NCBI RefSeq assembly: GCF_020099395.1
Contig: NZ_CP083590.1
Span: forward strand, 5,084,001-5,148,000
Direction: 5' to 3'
Source of the DNA: Streptomyces mobaraensis
Lineage (GTDB): Bacteria > Actinomycetota > Actinomycetes > Streptomycetales > Streptomycetaceae
Length of the DNA: 64,000 nt
Positions 56,409 through 64,000 of this stretch are shown here, in pieces. The translations under genes and the position numbers were made by a program. The notes under the pieces are model-generated. The model was given only the letters and a program-made list of their open reading frames with translations, was not told where the DNA came from and ran no database searches. Every line of letters starts with the position of its first letter. The stretch's first letter is position 1.

Positions 56409-57650
56409 ATGCACATGTCGAACACCCTGCGCCCTCTGCTGCGTCCTCTGCTGCGCCCTTTCGAGAACAGCGGCGGTCCGGTCGCCTTCCACTTCTCCGG
56501 TGGCCTGATCCATCTCCTGGGGCTGACGGTGCTCGCGGTGCCGTGGCTGTCCGGCGGGCCGACGCGGGCGCTGAGCGTCCTGGCGGCGGTCTTCGGCATG
56601 TTCGCGTTGCTCGCGGCGGCCTCGCCCTTGCTGACGGCGATGCAGCGGGCGCGTTTCCGGGGCTGGCTGGGGATGGATATCCCCCGGCCGGAGGGGAAGG
56701 CGGGGATCCGTTCCGAGCGGTTCTGGCGGCAGGTGCAGTACCACCTGGCGATCGGTCCGCTGATCACCGCCGCCGCGCTGGCGGCGCTGGCCGGCGCGCT
56801 GGTGTCCGTGGCGGCGCTGACCGTGTACGTCTGGGTCTGGGCGCTGCCGCTGGACTTCCGGCTGTCCAACCCCGGCTATTCGACGCAGGCCGTGTATGTG
56901 ACCGTTGCCGGCGCGGGCGGGCTGTACGGGGCGGTCTGGCTGCTGAAGACCCTCGCCGGGCTCGACGCGCGCGCCGCCCTGAGCCGCCTCGGGCCCACCC
57001 CCGCCGAGCTGCTGGCGCGCCGCGTCGACGAGGTCACGGAGAGCAGGGCCGGTGTCGTGGACGCGGCCGACGCCGAGCGCCGGCGCATCGAACGCGACCT
57101 GCACGACGGCGCCCAGCAGCGGCTGGTGTCGATGGCCGTCAACCTGGGGCTGGCGAAGGTGACGCTGACCGATCTGCCCGAGGACGCGCGGAAGGTCATC
57201 GACGAGGCGCACCGCGAGGCGAAGGCGGCGATCCAGGAACTGAGCGACCTCGTCCGGGGCCTGCACCCGGCGGTCCTGGAGGACCGCGGTCTGGACGCGG
57301 CCCTGTCCGGGATCGCCGACCGCGCCCCGCTGCCCGTCCGCGTCCGGGTGGACCTGGCGTCCCGGCCGGCGCCCGCGATCGAGGCCGTGGCGTACTTCGT
57401 CGTCTCCGAGGCGCTGGCCAACGTCGTCAAGCACGCGCAGGCGTCCCGGGCGGAGGTCACCGTCGAACGGTTCGGGGGGATACTGCTCGTGGTCGTCTCC
57501 GACGACGGCGTGGGCGGGGCGGACGAGTCGGGCGGTACAGGTCTGGCGGGGCTGGCCAAGCGGGTCGCGTCGGTGGACGGCACCTTCTCGATCAGCAGCC
57601 CCGTGGGGGGCCCGACCGTTGTGACTGTGGAGCTGCCGTGCGCGCCGTGA
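56409..57650 (+). CDS. Sensor histidine kinase (NarL-type)
   Basis: This 413-residue membrane kinase has hydrophobic segments near residues 30-75 and 120-185. The HisKA_3 dimerisation box ERRRIERDLHDGAQQRLVSM has the phospho-accepting His at residue 232. A HATPase domain follows (VSEALANVVKHAQASRAEVT, VVSDDGVGGADESGGTGLAG). The N-terminus has a 12-bp repeat giving LRPLLRPLLRP. It overlaps its response regulator by 13 nt. The signal is unknown. Confidence 0.9.
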   Translation: MHMSNTLRPLLRPLLRPFENSGGPVAFHFSGGLIHLLGLTVLAVPWLSGGPTRALSVLAAVFGMFALLAAASPLLTAMQRARFRGWLGMDIPRPEGKAGIRSERFWRQVQYHLAIGPLITAAALAALAGALVSVAALTVYVWVWALPLDFRLSNPGYSTQAVYVTVAGAGGLYGAVWLLKTLAGLDARAALSRLGPTPAELLARRVDEVTESRAGVVDAADAERRRIERDLHDGAQQRLVSMAVNLGLAKVTLTDLPEDARKVIDEAHREAKAAIQELSDLVRGLHPAVLEDRGLDAALSGIADRAPLPVRVRVDLASRPAPAIEAVAYFVVSEALANVVKHAQASRAEVTVERFGGILLVVVSDDGVGGADESGGTGLAGLAKRVASVDGTFSISSPVGGPTVVTVELPCAP

Positions 57651-58282
57651 TCGCCGAGGATTCCGTACTGCTGCGGGTGGGGCTGGTGAAGGTCCTGGAG
57701 GCGGCGGGCTTCGAGGTGGCCGCCGAGGCCGGCGACGCGGAGGCGCTGCTCGCGGCGGTCGAGGAACACCGGCCGGACCTGGTGGTCAGCGACGTCCGGA
57801 TGCCGCCCGGCTTCACGGACGAGGGCGTCCGGGCGGCGCTCCTCATCCGCCGGCAGTGGCCCGACGTCGCCGTGCTGCTGCTGTCGCAGTACGTCGAGGA
57901 GCGGTACGCGGCCGACCTGCTCACCGGCGACACCCGCGGCGTCGGCTACCTGCTCAAACAGCGGGTCGCCGACGTCGAGGAGTTCATCGACGCGCTGCGC
58001 CGGGTGGCGGCGGGCGGCACGGCCCTGGACCCGCAGGTCGTCTCCCAACTGCTGCTCCGGCGGCACAGCGACCCGCTCGACCGGCTCACCCCGCGCGAGC
58101 GCGAGGTGCTGGAACTGATGGCGTCGGGGCGCTCCAACGCGGGGATCGCCGCCCAACTGGTCGTCAGCGAGAGCGCGGTGGCGAAGCACATCAACAACAT
58201 CCTGGCCAAGCTGGACCTGCCGAGGGCGGACGCGGACCACCGGCGGGTGCTGGCGGTTCTGCGGTTCCTCGGGGTGGGGTGA
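57638..58282 (+). CDS. LuxR/NarL-family response regulator
   Basis: This 214-residue regulator has a receiver domain (VRAVIAEDSVLLRVGLVKVL) with the phosphorylation Asp at residue 52 in LVVSDVRMP and Lys in YLLKQRV. A C-terminal LuxR HTH follows (LTPREREVLELMASGRSNAG, SESAVAKHINNILAKLDLPR). GTG 57638 lies inside the end of the kinase gene. The pair forms a cotranscribed two-component system with no other target in the operon. Confidence 0.92.
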   Translation: MRAVIAEDSVLLRVGLVKVLEAAGFEVAAEAGDAEALLAAVEEHRPDLVVSDVRMPPGFTDEGVRAALLIRRQWPDVAVLLLSQYVEERYAADLLTGDTRGVGYLLKQRVADVEEFIDALRRVAAGGTALDPQVVSQLLLRRHSDPLDRLTPREREVLELMASGRSNAGIAAQLVVSESAVAKHINNILAKLDLPRADADHRRVLAVLRFLGVG

Positions 58283-58301
58283 GGGTGGCGGCGGGCGGGG
58301 C

Positions 58302-58820
58302 TCAGGTGTCGAGCCCGGCCCACCTGCGGTGTTCCCGCTCGCCGGGGGCGTAGCGCCCGAAGCTGCGGATGAGGTGGGGGAAGGCGAAACAGAAGAGGAC
58401 GGGAGCGACCGCCACTTCGAAGGTTCCGAGCAAGGCGAGGGCCACGGCGGCGACGACAGCCAAGGCGAGCAGCAGGCGCTTCGTTCCCTCGTTTGCCCGC
58501 AGGAGCCGGCTTTCCGGTACATCGTCCCTGTCGGCGCGGCGGATCTCCAGAATGGTCAGGTGCGCGGTGACACCGCCGAGGACGACGAAGACGGGCGCGG
58601 TGATCGCCAGCGCGAGAGGGCTCTCCTCGGCGATCCCCCACAGGAAGCCGGCTCCCATGGCGCCGGTGAGCAGGGTCAGGAACAGCCAGAACAGCGTCCA
58701 CTTGGCCCGGCGTCGCCAGTAGGGCGCGCCGCGGTCCACCCAGGTGGTGCCGTAACCGGGGAAGGGCCGTGGGGGTAGAGGTGGGTAGGCGTGTCTGCGC
58801 GGGCGCTTCCTCTTCGTCAT
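58302..58820 (-). CDS. Membrane protein of the ESX-like cassette
   Basis: This 172-residue protein has a basic, Pro-rich N-terminus (KRKRPRRHAYPPLPPRPFPG) and two helical hairpins: WTLFWLFLTLLTGAMGAGFL and LALAITAPVFVVLGGVTAHL, then LLLALAVVAAVALALLGTFE and APVLFCFAF. ATG 58820 is chosen; an upstream in-frame ATG 58943 would add a linker with no ribosome binding site. It is the last gene of the leftward cassette, and the membrane role suggests immunity or anchoring. The family is unknown. Confidence 0.6.
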   Translation of the reverse strand: MTKRKRPRRHAYPPLPPRPFPGYGTTWVDRGAPYWRRRAKWTLFWLFLTLLTGAMGAGFLWGIAEESPLALAITAPVFVVLGGVTAHLTILEIRRADRDDVPESRLLRANEGTKRLLLALAVVAAVALALLGTFEVAVAPVLFCFAFPHLIRSFGRYAPGEREHRRWAGLDT

Positions 58821-58947
58821 GGGGCCGCGTCCGTATGGTGATGCCGATCCGGCGGCGTTTCCGGCGTTTGCCAGGAAGAAGGCGACCGGGTCGGTCGGCG
58901 GATTGCCGGCAGCAGGTCCGTGCGGCCGCTTGAGCTCGAGCACCCGT

Positions 58948-59529
58948 TCACAGCGCGTTGCGTAGTACTAGGAACAGCGCGAAGAAGCCGAGGGTCGCCC
59001 AGAAGAGCCCCTTGACCAGGCGCCATTGGATCGCACGCCCCCGGTCGTACGATTCCGTCAGCCACGCGGTGCCGCGGACGACTCCCGGCCCACCAAGGGA
59101 GACCATGAGCAGGGCGGCCAGCAGGCCGGAGAACCAGCCGCACGCGTTCACCCGGTCGATCTTGTAGCAGATGCCGATGAAGTCGCAGGAGGCGGTGACG
59201 CGGCGTCCCGGCTCGTAGTCGCGGTCGATGTCGAGGTCGGTCCTCGGGGAGCCGCCGTCCGACGGGCGGAAGGTACCCGAACACTCGACGGTGTCCGCGC
59301 CGCGCCCACCGCCGCGCTGGGTGGTCGCCTTGTGCTCACACTGCTCGACGGCGAAGGTGCCGCGCGTCCCCCACACTCCCGACGCATGGCTGGAGATGCC
59401 GAGAGCGAACGTCCCGAGCACCAGTCCGGCCAGGACGAGCAGGGCGCCGCCGAACCGCAGTGTCGAGGCCGGCATCTCCGGCCGGGTCGATGGGCGCACC
59501 GGGCGGCGCTTGCTAGCCGAAGATGCCAT
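58948..59529 (-). CDS. Membrane protein of the ESX-like cassette
   Basis: This 193-residue protein has one N-terminal helix (FGGALLVLAGLVLGTFALGI). An extracytoplasmic domain with four Cys follows (EQCEHKATTQ, VECSGTFRPSDG, CDFIGICYKIDRV), then two more helices (CGWFSGLLAALLMVSLGG, GLFWATLGFFALFLVLRNAL). Its start overlaps the end of the WXG gene by 17 nt, which indicates coupled translation. It may be the membrane immunity partner of that protein, though this is only inferred from position. Confidence 0.62.
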   Translation of the reverse strand: MASSASKRRPVRPSTRPEMPASTLRFGGALLVLAGLVLGTFALGISSHASGVWGTRGTFAVEQCEHKATTQRGGGRGADTVECSGTFRPSDGGSPRTDLDIDRDYEPGRRVTASCDFIGICYKIDRVNACGWFSGLLAALLMVSLGGPGVVRGTAWLTESYDRGRAIQWRLVKGLFWATLGFFALFLVLRNAL

Positions 59530-60784
59530 GCCAGACTTTCTTCACGCCGCTCGTCCCCTTGTGCCAGGCGGCCTTCGCGGTGTCCTCGCCCTTGTGCCAC
59601 ATCGCCTTCACGTCGTTGTCCACCCACGCCTGTCCGGCGTCGGCGAAGCTGTGGCCGATGCCGCTGACGACACCGTACTTGTGGATGTTGCTGCCCCAGT
59701 GGGCGTTGTGGGTCAGTTCGTAGCCGAAGGTGCCCACACCGTAACCGATGCCGACGGCTGCCACCACGCCCGCGGCGACCGCGGGGTTGCTGGTGGCCGC
59801 GCCCACGAGCACGCCTTCGGCGTAGGTGCCGGCGGCCATGCCCACCGCCGCGGGAGTCGCGTCCCGTGCGAACGCCTCCTTGTACGACCAGCCCCGCGTC
59901 CGGTGGTCGTCGTACATCTGAAGACCGACCATGGCGCCGGTCAGACCGGTGCTCACCGCGCCGAACTTGCCCATCGGCCCGGCTCCCCGCACCCGGTAGT
60001 TCTCCGCGATCTCACCGATCGTGACGCGCGCGGCGCCACTGCCCTTGACCTTGCTCTGCCACCCCTCGACGGAGGCGGCCCGGAGGCGCTGATCGCTGAG
60101 TGCGGCCCTGGCCGCCCGCCGCTGCTGCAGCTTCTCGTTCCACTCGGCGCCGCCCTTGGGCAGCTTCCGCGCTTCCCGCTTCAGGTCCTTGGCGCTCTGC
60201 TTGAGCGCCTCCAGTTTCTTCGCGCTCTCCTGGGTCAGCGCGGCCGGCGTCGTGTACAGCCCCCGCAGGACCTCCGACAGCGTGCAGTAGTCGGCGCCGT
60301 TGTACTGGTTCGGGTTGCCCTTGCCAAGCATCTGGTCGAGTACGGAGTTCAGGCTGGCCGTCGCCAGCTGACGCGCGTCCTGCGCCCGCTTCAGTGCCGC
60401 GTCGCGCCCCTTCTGGTATGCGTCCAGTTCCGCCTGCTGGTCCGCCTTGCCAGTGGCACCGCCCTGGCTGTCGAGGGTCAGGCCGGCCGCGCGGGCCGTG
60501 TCCTGGACGTCGCCCAGGTCGCCCTTGGCCTTCTCCAACTCCTCGGAGAGGACGGTGACGACGTCCGACACCTGCGACATGGCCTCGGCCAGTGCCGCGC
60601 CGATCGTGCTGTCATGGCCCCACACCGTCTGGAAGGCGTCCGCGCCGTCGCCGGTCCAGCCGGCCTCGTGGACGACGCTGCTCACCTTCTTGTCGAGGAC
60701 CTTGGACGTCGTGTCGTACTTCTCGGTCGCCGACGTGTAGTCCGTGGCGACCTTCTTGAGGCCGGCGAGGTCGTCGTCGATCAC
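59513..60784 (-). CDS. Large WXG-type protein with glycine-zipper tail
   Basis: This 423-residue protein has an N-terminal ESX-like helical hairpin with WTG in the turn (VVHEAGWTGDGADAFQTVWG) and a central coiled coil (LEKAKGDLGDVQDTARAAG, ESAKKLEALKQSAKDLKREA). A Gly/Ala-rich segment (PAAVGMAAGTYAEGVLVGAA, AAGVVAAVGIGYGVGTFGYE) could insert into membranes. Three 10-11-residue repeats close the chain (AMWHKGEDTAK, AAWHKGTSGVK, KVWHGIFG). GTG 60784 overlaps the previous stop. I read it as a candidate effector, not a proven toxin. Confidence 0.7.
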   Translation of the reverse strand: MIDDDLAGLKKVATDYTSATEKYDTTSKVLDKKVSSVVHEAGWTGDGADAFQTVWGHDSTIGAALAEAMSQVSDVVTVLSEELEKAKGDLGDVQDTARAAGLTLDSQGGATGKADQQAELDAYQKGRDAALKRAQDARQLATASLNSVLDQMLGKGNPNQYNGADYCTLSEVLRGLYTTPAALTQESAKKLEALKQSAKDLKREARKLPKGGAEWNEKLQQRRAARAALSDQRLRAASVEGWQSKVKGSGAARVTIGEIAENYRVRGAGPMGKFGAVSTGLTGAMVGLQMYDDHRTRGWSYKEAFARDATPAAVGMAAGTYAEGVLVGAATSNPAVAAGVVAAVGIGYGVGTFGYELTHNAHWGSNIHKYGVVSGIGHSFADAGQAWVDNDVKAMWHKGEDTAKAAWHKGTSGVKKVWHGIFG

Positions 60785-61086
60785 TTCGACACCTTGCCCA
60801 TCAGGTCGTCGAGGATTTTCCGGGTGTCGATGTCCTGGTTCCGGTAATCGCTCGCGGCGGCCCGCAGGTTGCCGCCGTGCTTGGTCACCAGGTTCGTCAG
60901 CAGTTCGTGGCCGATGCCGAACGCCTCGCTGAGCCGGAGGAGGGCCGAGCTCAGGGCGGCGTCGCCGACTCCCGGGGTCGGCGGGGAGGCGAGGTGTTTG
61001 AACTCGCCGAGGTGCAGGGCCTCCCGGTGGAACCCCCTGCCCGCGTCGTCGATGTGCTCGACCGTGGCCTTGAGCCGGTCAGCCAT
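60781..61086 (-). CDS. Small ESX-like helical protein
   Basis: This 101-residue protein reads RLKATVEHIDDAGRGFHREA, then ALSSALLRLSEAFGIGHELL and ends in AASDYRNQDIDTRKILDDLM. The length and helical-hairpin pattern match ESX/WXG100 partners, but no WXG is present. Its start overlaps the upstream gene by 8 nt and its stop overlaps the GTG of the large WXG gene (GTGA). It probably forms a heterodimer with that protein. Confidence 0.6.
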   Translation of the reverse strand: MADRLKATVEHIDDAGRGFHREALHLGEFKHLASPPTPGVGDAALSSALLRLSEAFGIGHELLTNLVTKHGGNLRAAASDYRNQDIDTRKILDDLMGKVSK

Positions 61087-61405
61087 GGAGGGCCTCCCGC
61101 TCGTCCCAGGAGGACAACCCCTCCGAGGCCGGGGCGGTCGGCGGATCCACGAGCACATGCGGTACGCCCGCCTCGCCCAACAGGAGGCGCAGTGCGCCGA
61201 GCGGCAGGGCGACCCACGGCTGGTCGGGGCCGAGGCAGGCGACGAGCCGTTCGGCGGACGTGAACGCCATCCCACAGTCGGTCCCGTCGGCGGCGCGCCG
61301 CGTCTCGAACTCGATCTTGTTCTCTACCTGTTGCCAGCCGTCCGCCGGGCGGGGACGTGCCGGCGCGAGGACGATGTCGTCGTCGGCGGGCGAGGGCGTA
61401 CTCAC
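61079..61405 (-). CDS. SAV_915-like / SseB-type protein
   Basis: This 108-residue protein heads the cassette: KIEFETRRAADGTDCGMAFT, SAERLVACLGPDQPWVALPL and LLLGEAGVPHVLVDPPTAPA fit the SseB/SAV_915 pattern, a cytoplasmic fold often encoded beside secretion-linked genes. GTG 61405 has AGGAG upstream. It overlaps the next gene by 8 nt. Its role may be chaperone-like, but that is not known for the family. Confidence 0.65.
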   Translation of the reverse strand: MSTPSPADDDIVLAPARPRPADGWQQVENKIEFETRRAADGTDCGMAFTSAERLVACLGPDQPWVALPLGALRLLLGEAGVPHVLVDPPTAPASEGLSSWDEREALHG

Positions 61406-61524
61406 GGTGTAACTCTCCTGCCGGGTGGGTGAATTGAGGCAGGAGATCAGCCTAGGAAGGCGTGCGGCACCGGTCCATCAAGGACGCGTTATCGAGGTGT
61501 CAAGGAGCCGTCAGGATCGGTGTA

Positions 61525-62106
61525 TCAGCCATGCAGCCCGTGCAGGACCAGGCCGCAGACCGTGTCGAAGGCCGTGTCGATGTCCGGGTGGGACCACTCG
61601 GGCGCGTAGGCCGGGTCGTGGAAGCGGTTGGTGGCGTCCCATACGGCGCGGGCGGTGCGGTCGGGGTCGGGGAGAGAGAACTCACCGCTCTTGGTGCCGT
61701 CGCGGAGGATGCCGGCGAGCTGGCCGACCATCGTCGCGACGTGCCGTTCGACCGTGGTGCTGTTCTCGCCGACCAGGACCATGTACGTGGCGAACAGCTC
61801 CGGGTCGTCGCCCGCCTTGCGGCGCTTGGCGGCGAAGAGGGCGGTGAGCCAGTCGCGCAGGCGCTGTTCGGCGGGGGCGTCGGCGGAGGCGATGGCGGAC
61901 AGGGCCGTGTGGGACTGGTCGAGCCAGCGCTCCGTGACGGCCTCCCGGAGGGCGGCCTTGCTGCCGAAGTGCCGGTAGACGCTGCCGTGGCTGACGCCGA
62001 GCGCGCGGGCGACGTCGACGACGGTCGCCTTGGCCGGGCCGAAGCGGCGCAGGACGTCCTCGGTGGCTTCGAGGATGCGGTCTTGGGTCAGGGGCTCGGG
62101 CGGCAT
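61525..62106 (-). CDS. TetR/AcrR-family transcriptional regulator
   Basis: This 193-residue repressor-type regulator has an N-terminal HTH (RILEATEDVLRRFGPAKATV, ARALGVSHGSVYRHFGSKAA) and a helical effector domain with WDATNRFHDPAYAPEWSHPD. An imperfect inverted pair GGGTACGG...CCGTACCC flanks the region just upstream (62109-62157). It lies downstream of the aldo/keto reductase on the same strand and may control it and the MFS gene. Confidence 0.9.
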   Translation of the reverse strand: MPPEPLTQDRILEATEDVLRRFGPAKATVVDVARALGVSHGSVYRHFGSKAALREAVTERWLDQSHTALSAIASADAPAEQRLRDWLTALFAAKRRKAGDDPELFATYMVLVGENSTTVERHVATMVGQLAGILRDGTKSGEFSLPDPDRTARAVWDATNRFHDPAYAPEWSHPDIDTAFDTVCGLVLHGLHG

Positions 62107-62342
62107 GTGGGTACGGGTCCTTTCCTCCGGCGCCTACGCGCCTGGGACGACCGTACCCGGCCGGGGGCGGGGCCGGGGCGCGCGGGGCGGGTCCCGGTGG
62201 GACCGGGGAGGGGCGGGTGGAGGAGTGGGTGGGCAGGGGCGGTACGGGCGGGTGTGGCCCGGGTGCTCGCCGGCGTCGGGTGCCGAGGGTCGTCCGCGGT
62301 GAGACCCGGCCCCGGCGCCCGGCGAGCGCCCCCCGCCCCCGC

Positions 62343-63347
62343 TCACCGCTCGCTGTCCAGGTGCGCCATCTGGTCCGCCGGGTAGCGCTCGCCCGCCGCG
62401 GCGTCCGCCGGTATGGCCGTCTCGATGGCGGCGAGGTCGTCGGGGCCCAGGGCGACGTCCAGCGCGCCGAGCGCCTCGCCGAGCCGCTCGCGGGTGCGGG
62501 CGCCCACCAGGGGGACGATGTCGGTGCCCTGGGCGAGGACCCAGGCGATGGCCGTCTGGGCGACCGTCGCGCCCCGCTGCTCCGCGACCTTGCGCAGGGC
62601 GTCGACCAGGTCCAGGTTGCGCTGGAGGTTCTCGCCCTGGAAGCGGGGGCTCACCCCGCGGAAGTCGTCGGCGGCGAGCCGGCGGTCGCGGCCGAAGTGG
62701 CCGCTGATCAGGCCGCGGGACAGGACGCCGTAGGCGGTCACGCCGATGCCCAGCTCGCGGGCGGTGGGGAGGATGCGGTCCTCGATGCCGCGCGAGATCA
62801 GCGAGTACTCGATCTGGAGGTCGGAGATCGGGGCGACGGCGGCGGCCCGGCGCAGGGTGTCGGCGCCGACCTCGGACAGGCCGATGTGGCGGACGTGCCC
62901 GGCCTGGACGAGCTCGGCGATGGCGCCGACGGTCTCCTCGATCGGCACGTCGGGGTCGACGCGGGCGATCCGGTAGACGTCGATGTGGTCGACGCCCAGC
63001 CGCTCCAGCGAGTACGCGGCGAAGTTCCGCACCGCCGCCGGGCGGCCGTCGTAGCCCGACCAGCCGCCGTCCGGGTCGCGCAGCGCGCCGAACTTGACGC
63101 TGGTGAGCGCCCGTTCGCGGTGGGCGGCCGGGGCGGAGCGCAGCGCCTCGCCGATGAGCATCTCGTTGTGGCCCATGGCGTAGAAGTCGCCGGTGTCGAG
63201 CAGGGTGACGCCCGCGTCCAGGGCGGCGTGGATGGTGGCGATCGACTCGGCCCGGTCGGCCTCGCCGTAGAGGGCGGACATGCCCATGCAGCCGAGGCCG
63301 AGGGCGGAGACCTGAGGGCCGGTGGTGCCGAGGGTGCGGTACAGCAC
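62343..63347 (-). CDS. Aldo/keto reductase
   Basis: This NADPH-dependent (alpha/beta)8 reductase has 334 residues. It has LGLGCMGMS at the first strand, the catalytic Asp-Tyr in LLDTGDFYAMGHNEMLIGEA, HIDVYRIARVDPDVPIEE, and the NADPH-binding IAWVLAQGTDIVPLVGARTR. The canonical Tyr-Lys-His set looks partly altered (VKFG for the Lys loop). GTG 63347 has AAGGAG 5 nt upstream and beats the longer frame. The promoter contains a 34-bp palindrome. Confidence 0.9.
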   Translation of the reverse strand: MLYRTLGTTGPQVSALGLGCMGMSALYGEADRAESIATIHAALDAGVTLLDTGDFYAMGHNEMLIGEALRSAPAAHRERALTSVKFGALRDPDGGWSGYDGRPAAVRNFAAYSLERLGVDHIDVYRIARVDPDVPIEETVGAIAELVQAGHVRHIGLSEVGADTLRRAAAVAPISDLQIEYSLISRGIEDRILPTARELGIGVTAYGVLSRGLISGHFGRDRRLAADDFRGVSPRFQGENLQRNLDLVDALRKVAEQRGATVAQTAIAWVLAQGTDIVPLVGARTRERLGEALGALDVALGPDDLAAIETAIPADAAAGERYPADQMAHLDSER

Positions 63348-63390
63348 GGGGACTCCTTCATGGAGGGAAGGGGGGGAGGACGACACCACC

Positions 63391-63434
63391 AGAGTGGCAC
63401 ATCGAATGACGGATTTCAATATCTGTCATTCGAT
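63391..63434 (-). promoter_or_regulatory. Aldo/keto reductase promoter with 34-bp palindromic operator
   Basis: Arms 63401-63414 and 63421-63434 are complementary at 13 of 14 positions around ttcaat. On the minus strand, TTGAAA (63419-63414) and CACTCT (63396-63391) are spaced by 17 bp, so the palindrome covers the -35 region. It is probably bound by the neighbouring TetR protein or another repressor. Confidence 0.7.
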
Positions 63435-63524
63435 CCAGTGTCACCCGGGCGGTGCGCGCGCCGCCGCCGAGCCCCTCCCGTCCCTCCGGGGCCTCCCGGT
63501 CTTCCCGGCCTCTCCGGCCCCCTC

Positions 63525-64000
63525 TCAGCTCACCGCCCTCGGCAGCCGCGTGCTCAGCACCACCGTCGCCGCCACCGCCACCAACTGCACCCCGAACGTC
63601 GTCACCACCGCGTCCCGCATGCCCATCGAGGAGGACAGCGACAGGAACAGCGACCCGAGCGTCGCCACCCCCAGCGCCATGAACGACTGCTGCGTGGTGA
63701 CCATCACCCCGCTGCCCACGCCCGCCTGCGTCGCCGGCACCTCGCTCAGCACCGCCCGCAGGGTGGGCGGCAGCAGCAGGCCCTGGCCCAGGCCCTGCAC
63801 GGCCAGGGCGGGCATCGGGCCCCAGACGCCGAGGCCGTCCCAGCCCCAGTGGAACGTCAGGACCATCCCCAGCACGCCGGCGGCCTGCACCAGCGTTCCG
63901 GCGGTCACCGCGCGGCGGCCGTAGCGGGCGCCCAGCCGGGGGCCGAGCAGGGAGCCCACGAAGAAGGCGACGCACAGCGGCACCAGGGCGAGTCCGGCCT
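63525..64000 (-). CDS. MFS transporter, partial (N-terminus beyond window)
   Basis: The frame is open to the window edge and reads AGLALVPLCVAFFVGSLLGP, then RLGARYGRRAVTAGTLVQAA (motif-A-like loop), PALAVQGLGQGLLLPPTLRA and ends in VVLSTRLPRAVS. This is the C-terminal half of a DHA2-like drug transporter. The GTG at 63983 is an internal codon, not the real start. The aldo/keto reductase follows on the same strand after the palindromic promoter. Confidence 0.82.
   Translation of the reverse strand, partial: AGLALVPLCVAFFVGSLLGPRLGARYGRRAVTAGTLVQAAGVLGMVLTFHWGWDGLGVWGPMPALAVQGLGQGLLLPPTLRAVLSEVPATQAGVGSGVMVTTQQSFMALGVATLGSLFLSLSSSMGMRDAVVTTFGVQLVAVAATVVLSTRLPRAVS

Noticed and set aside
55109..57637. 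Open frame joined in front of the response regulator (over 800 codons)
   Set aside because: The N-terminal part is Arg/Gly-rich shadow of genes on other frames; the regulator begins at GTG 57638.

Overview
The window is high-G+C actinobacterial chromosome, almost certainly Streptomyces. The evidence is GC-rich third codon positions throughout, many GTG starts, Streptomyces-type promoters, and the conserved core order holA / rpsT / lepA ... hemW ... hrcA-dnaJ-rsmE ... rnz ... phoH-ybeY ... era ... leuA ... recO-uppS ... zur-znuBCA ... glyS. No rRNA, tRNA, CRISPR array, transposase or phage gene was recognised.

Positions 1-13.9 kb hold replication and translation genes (holA, rpsT, lepA), an acyl-CoA synthetase, the heme chaperone gene hemW, a Uma2-type nuclease, a DUF3097 gene, a metallo-beta-lactamase-fold hydrolase, the CIRCE-controlled hrcA-dnaJ pair, a nitronate monooxygenase-like gene and rsmE. 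Positions 13.9-20.1 kb hold an orphan colicin-E-type immunity homologue, a frameshifted flavodoxin-fold oxidoreductase, a HIT protein, rnz, a secreted HAD phosphatase, and a divergent pair of a GH4 glycosidase and a PfkB kinase.

Positions 20.2-30.3 kb hold phoH-ybeY-CNNM/CBS, an SRPBCC protein, two neighbouring copies of a divergent MFS transporter / XRE-MmyB regulator module, a degenerate cytidine-deaminase-fold gene, eight 21-bp tandem repeats, and era. Positions 30.3-34.3 kb hold a leftward ESX-like cassette (small ESX-like protein, WXG protein with a transglycosylase-like domain, duplicated-domain lipoprotein) and a protealysin-type protease with its emfourin inhibitor.

Positions 34.4-44.4 kb are biosynthetic and metal-homeostasis core: leuA behind a four-leucine attenuator peptide, a TerB-like gene, recO behind a RecO-like mini-ORF, uppS, zur, the zinc transporter znuACB and glyS. 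The zinc genes carry two Zur-box-like sites over the znuA promoter, and an iron box lies upstream of zur.

Positions 44.4-58.3 kb are accessory: a phosphotransferase, a broken Uma2 gene, lipoproteins, a GNAT, a 5'-truncated ribD, and a compact cassette of an XRE-TPR regulator with four overlapping small genes. They also hold a tautomerase-like protein, a WYL regulator divergent from a VOC protein, a SUKH protein and a two-component system. Positions 58.3-61.4 kb form a second ESX-like cassette of five overlapping or closely packed leftward genes, with a 423-residue WXG protein ending in a glycine-zipper and cationic repeats. The right end holds a TetR gene, an aldo/keto reductase behind a 34-bp palindrome, and a truncated MFS gene.

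The strongest candidates for something little described are the two ESX-like cassettes (58.3-61.4 and 30.3-32.8 kb), the XRE-TPR small-gene cassette (50.5-53.1 kb), the RecO-like mini-ORF, the iron box in front of zur, and the orphan colicin-type immunity protein. All calls are by reading alone; no database search was run.
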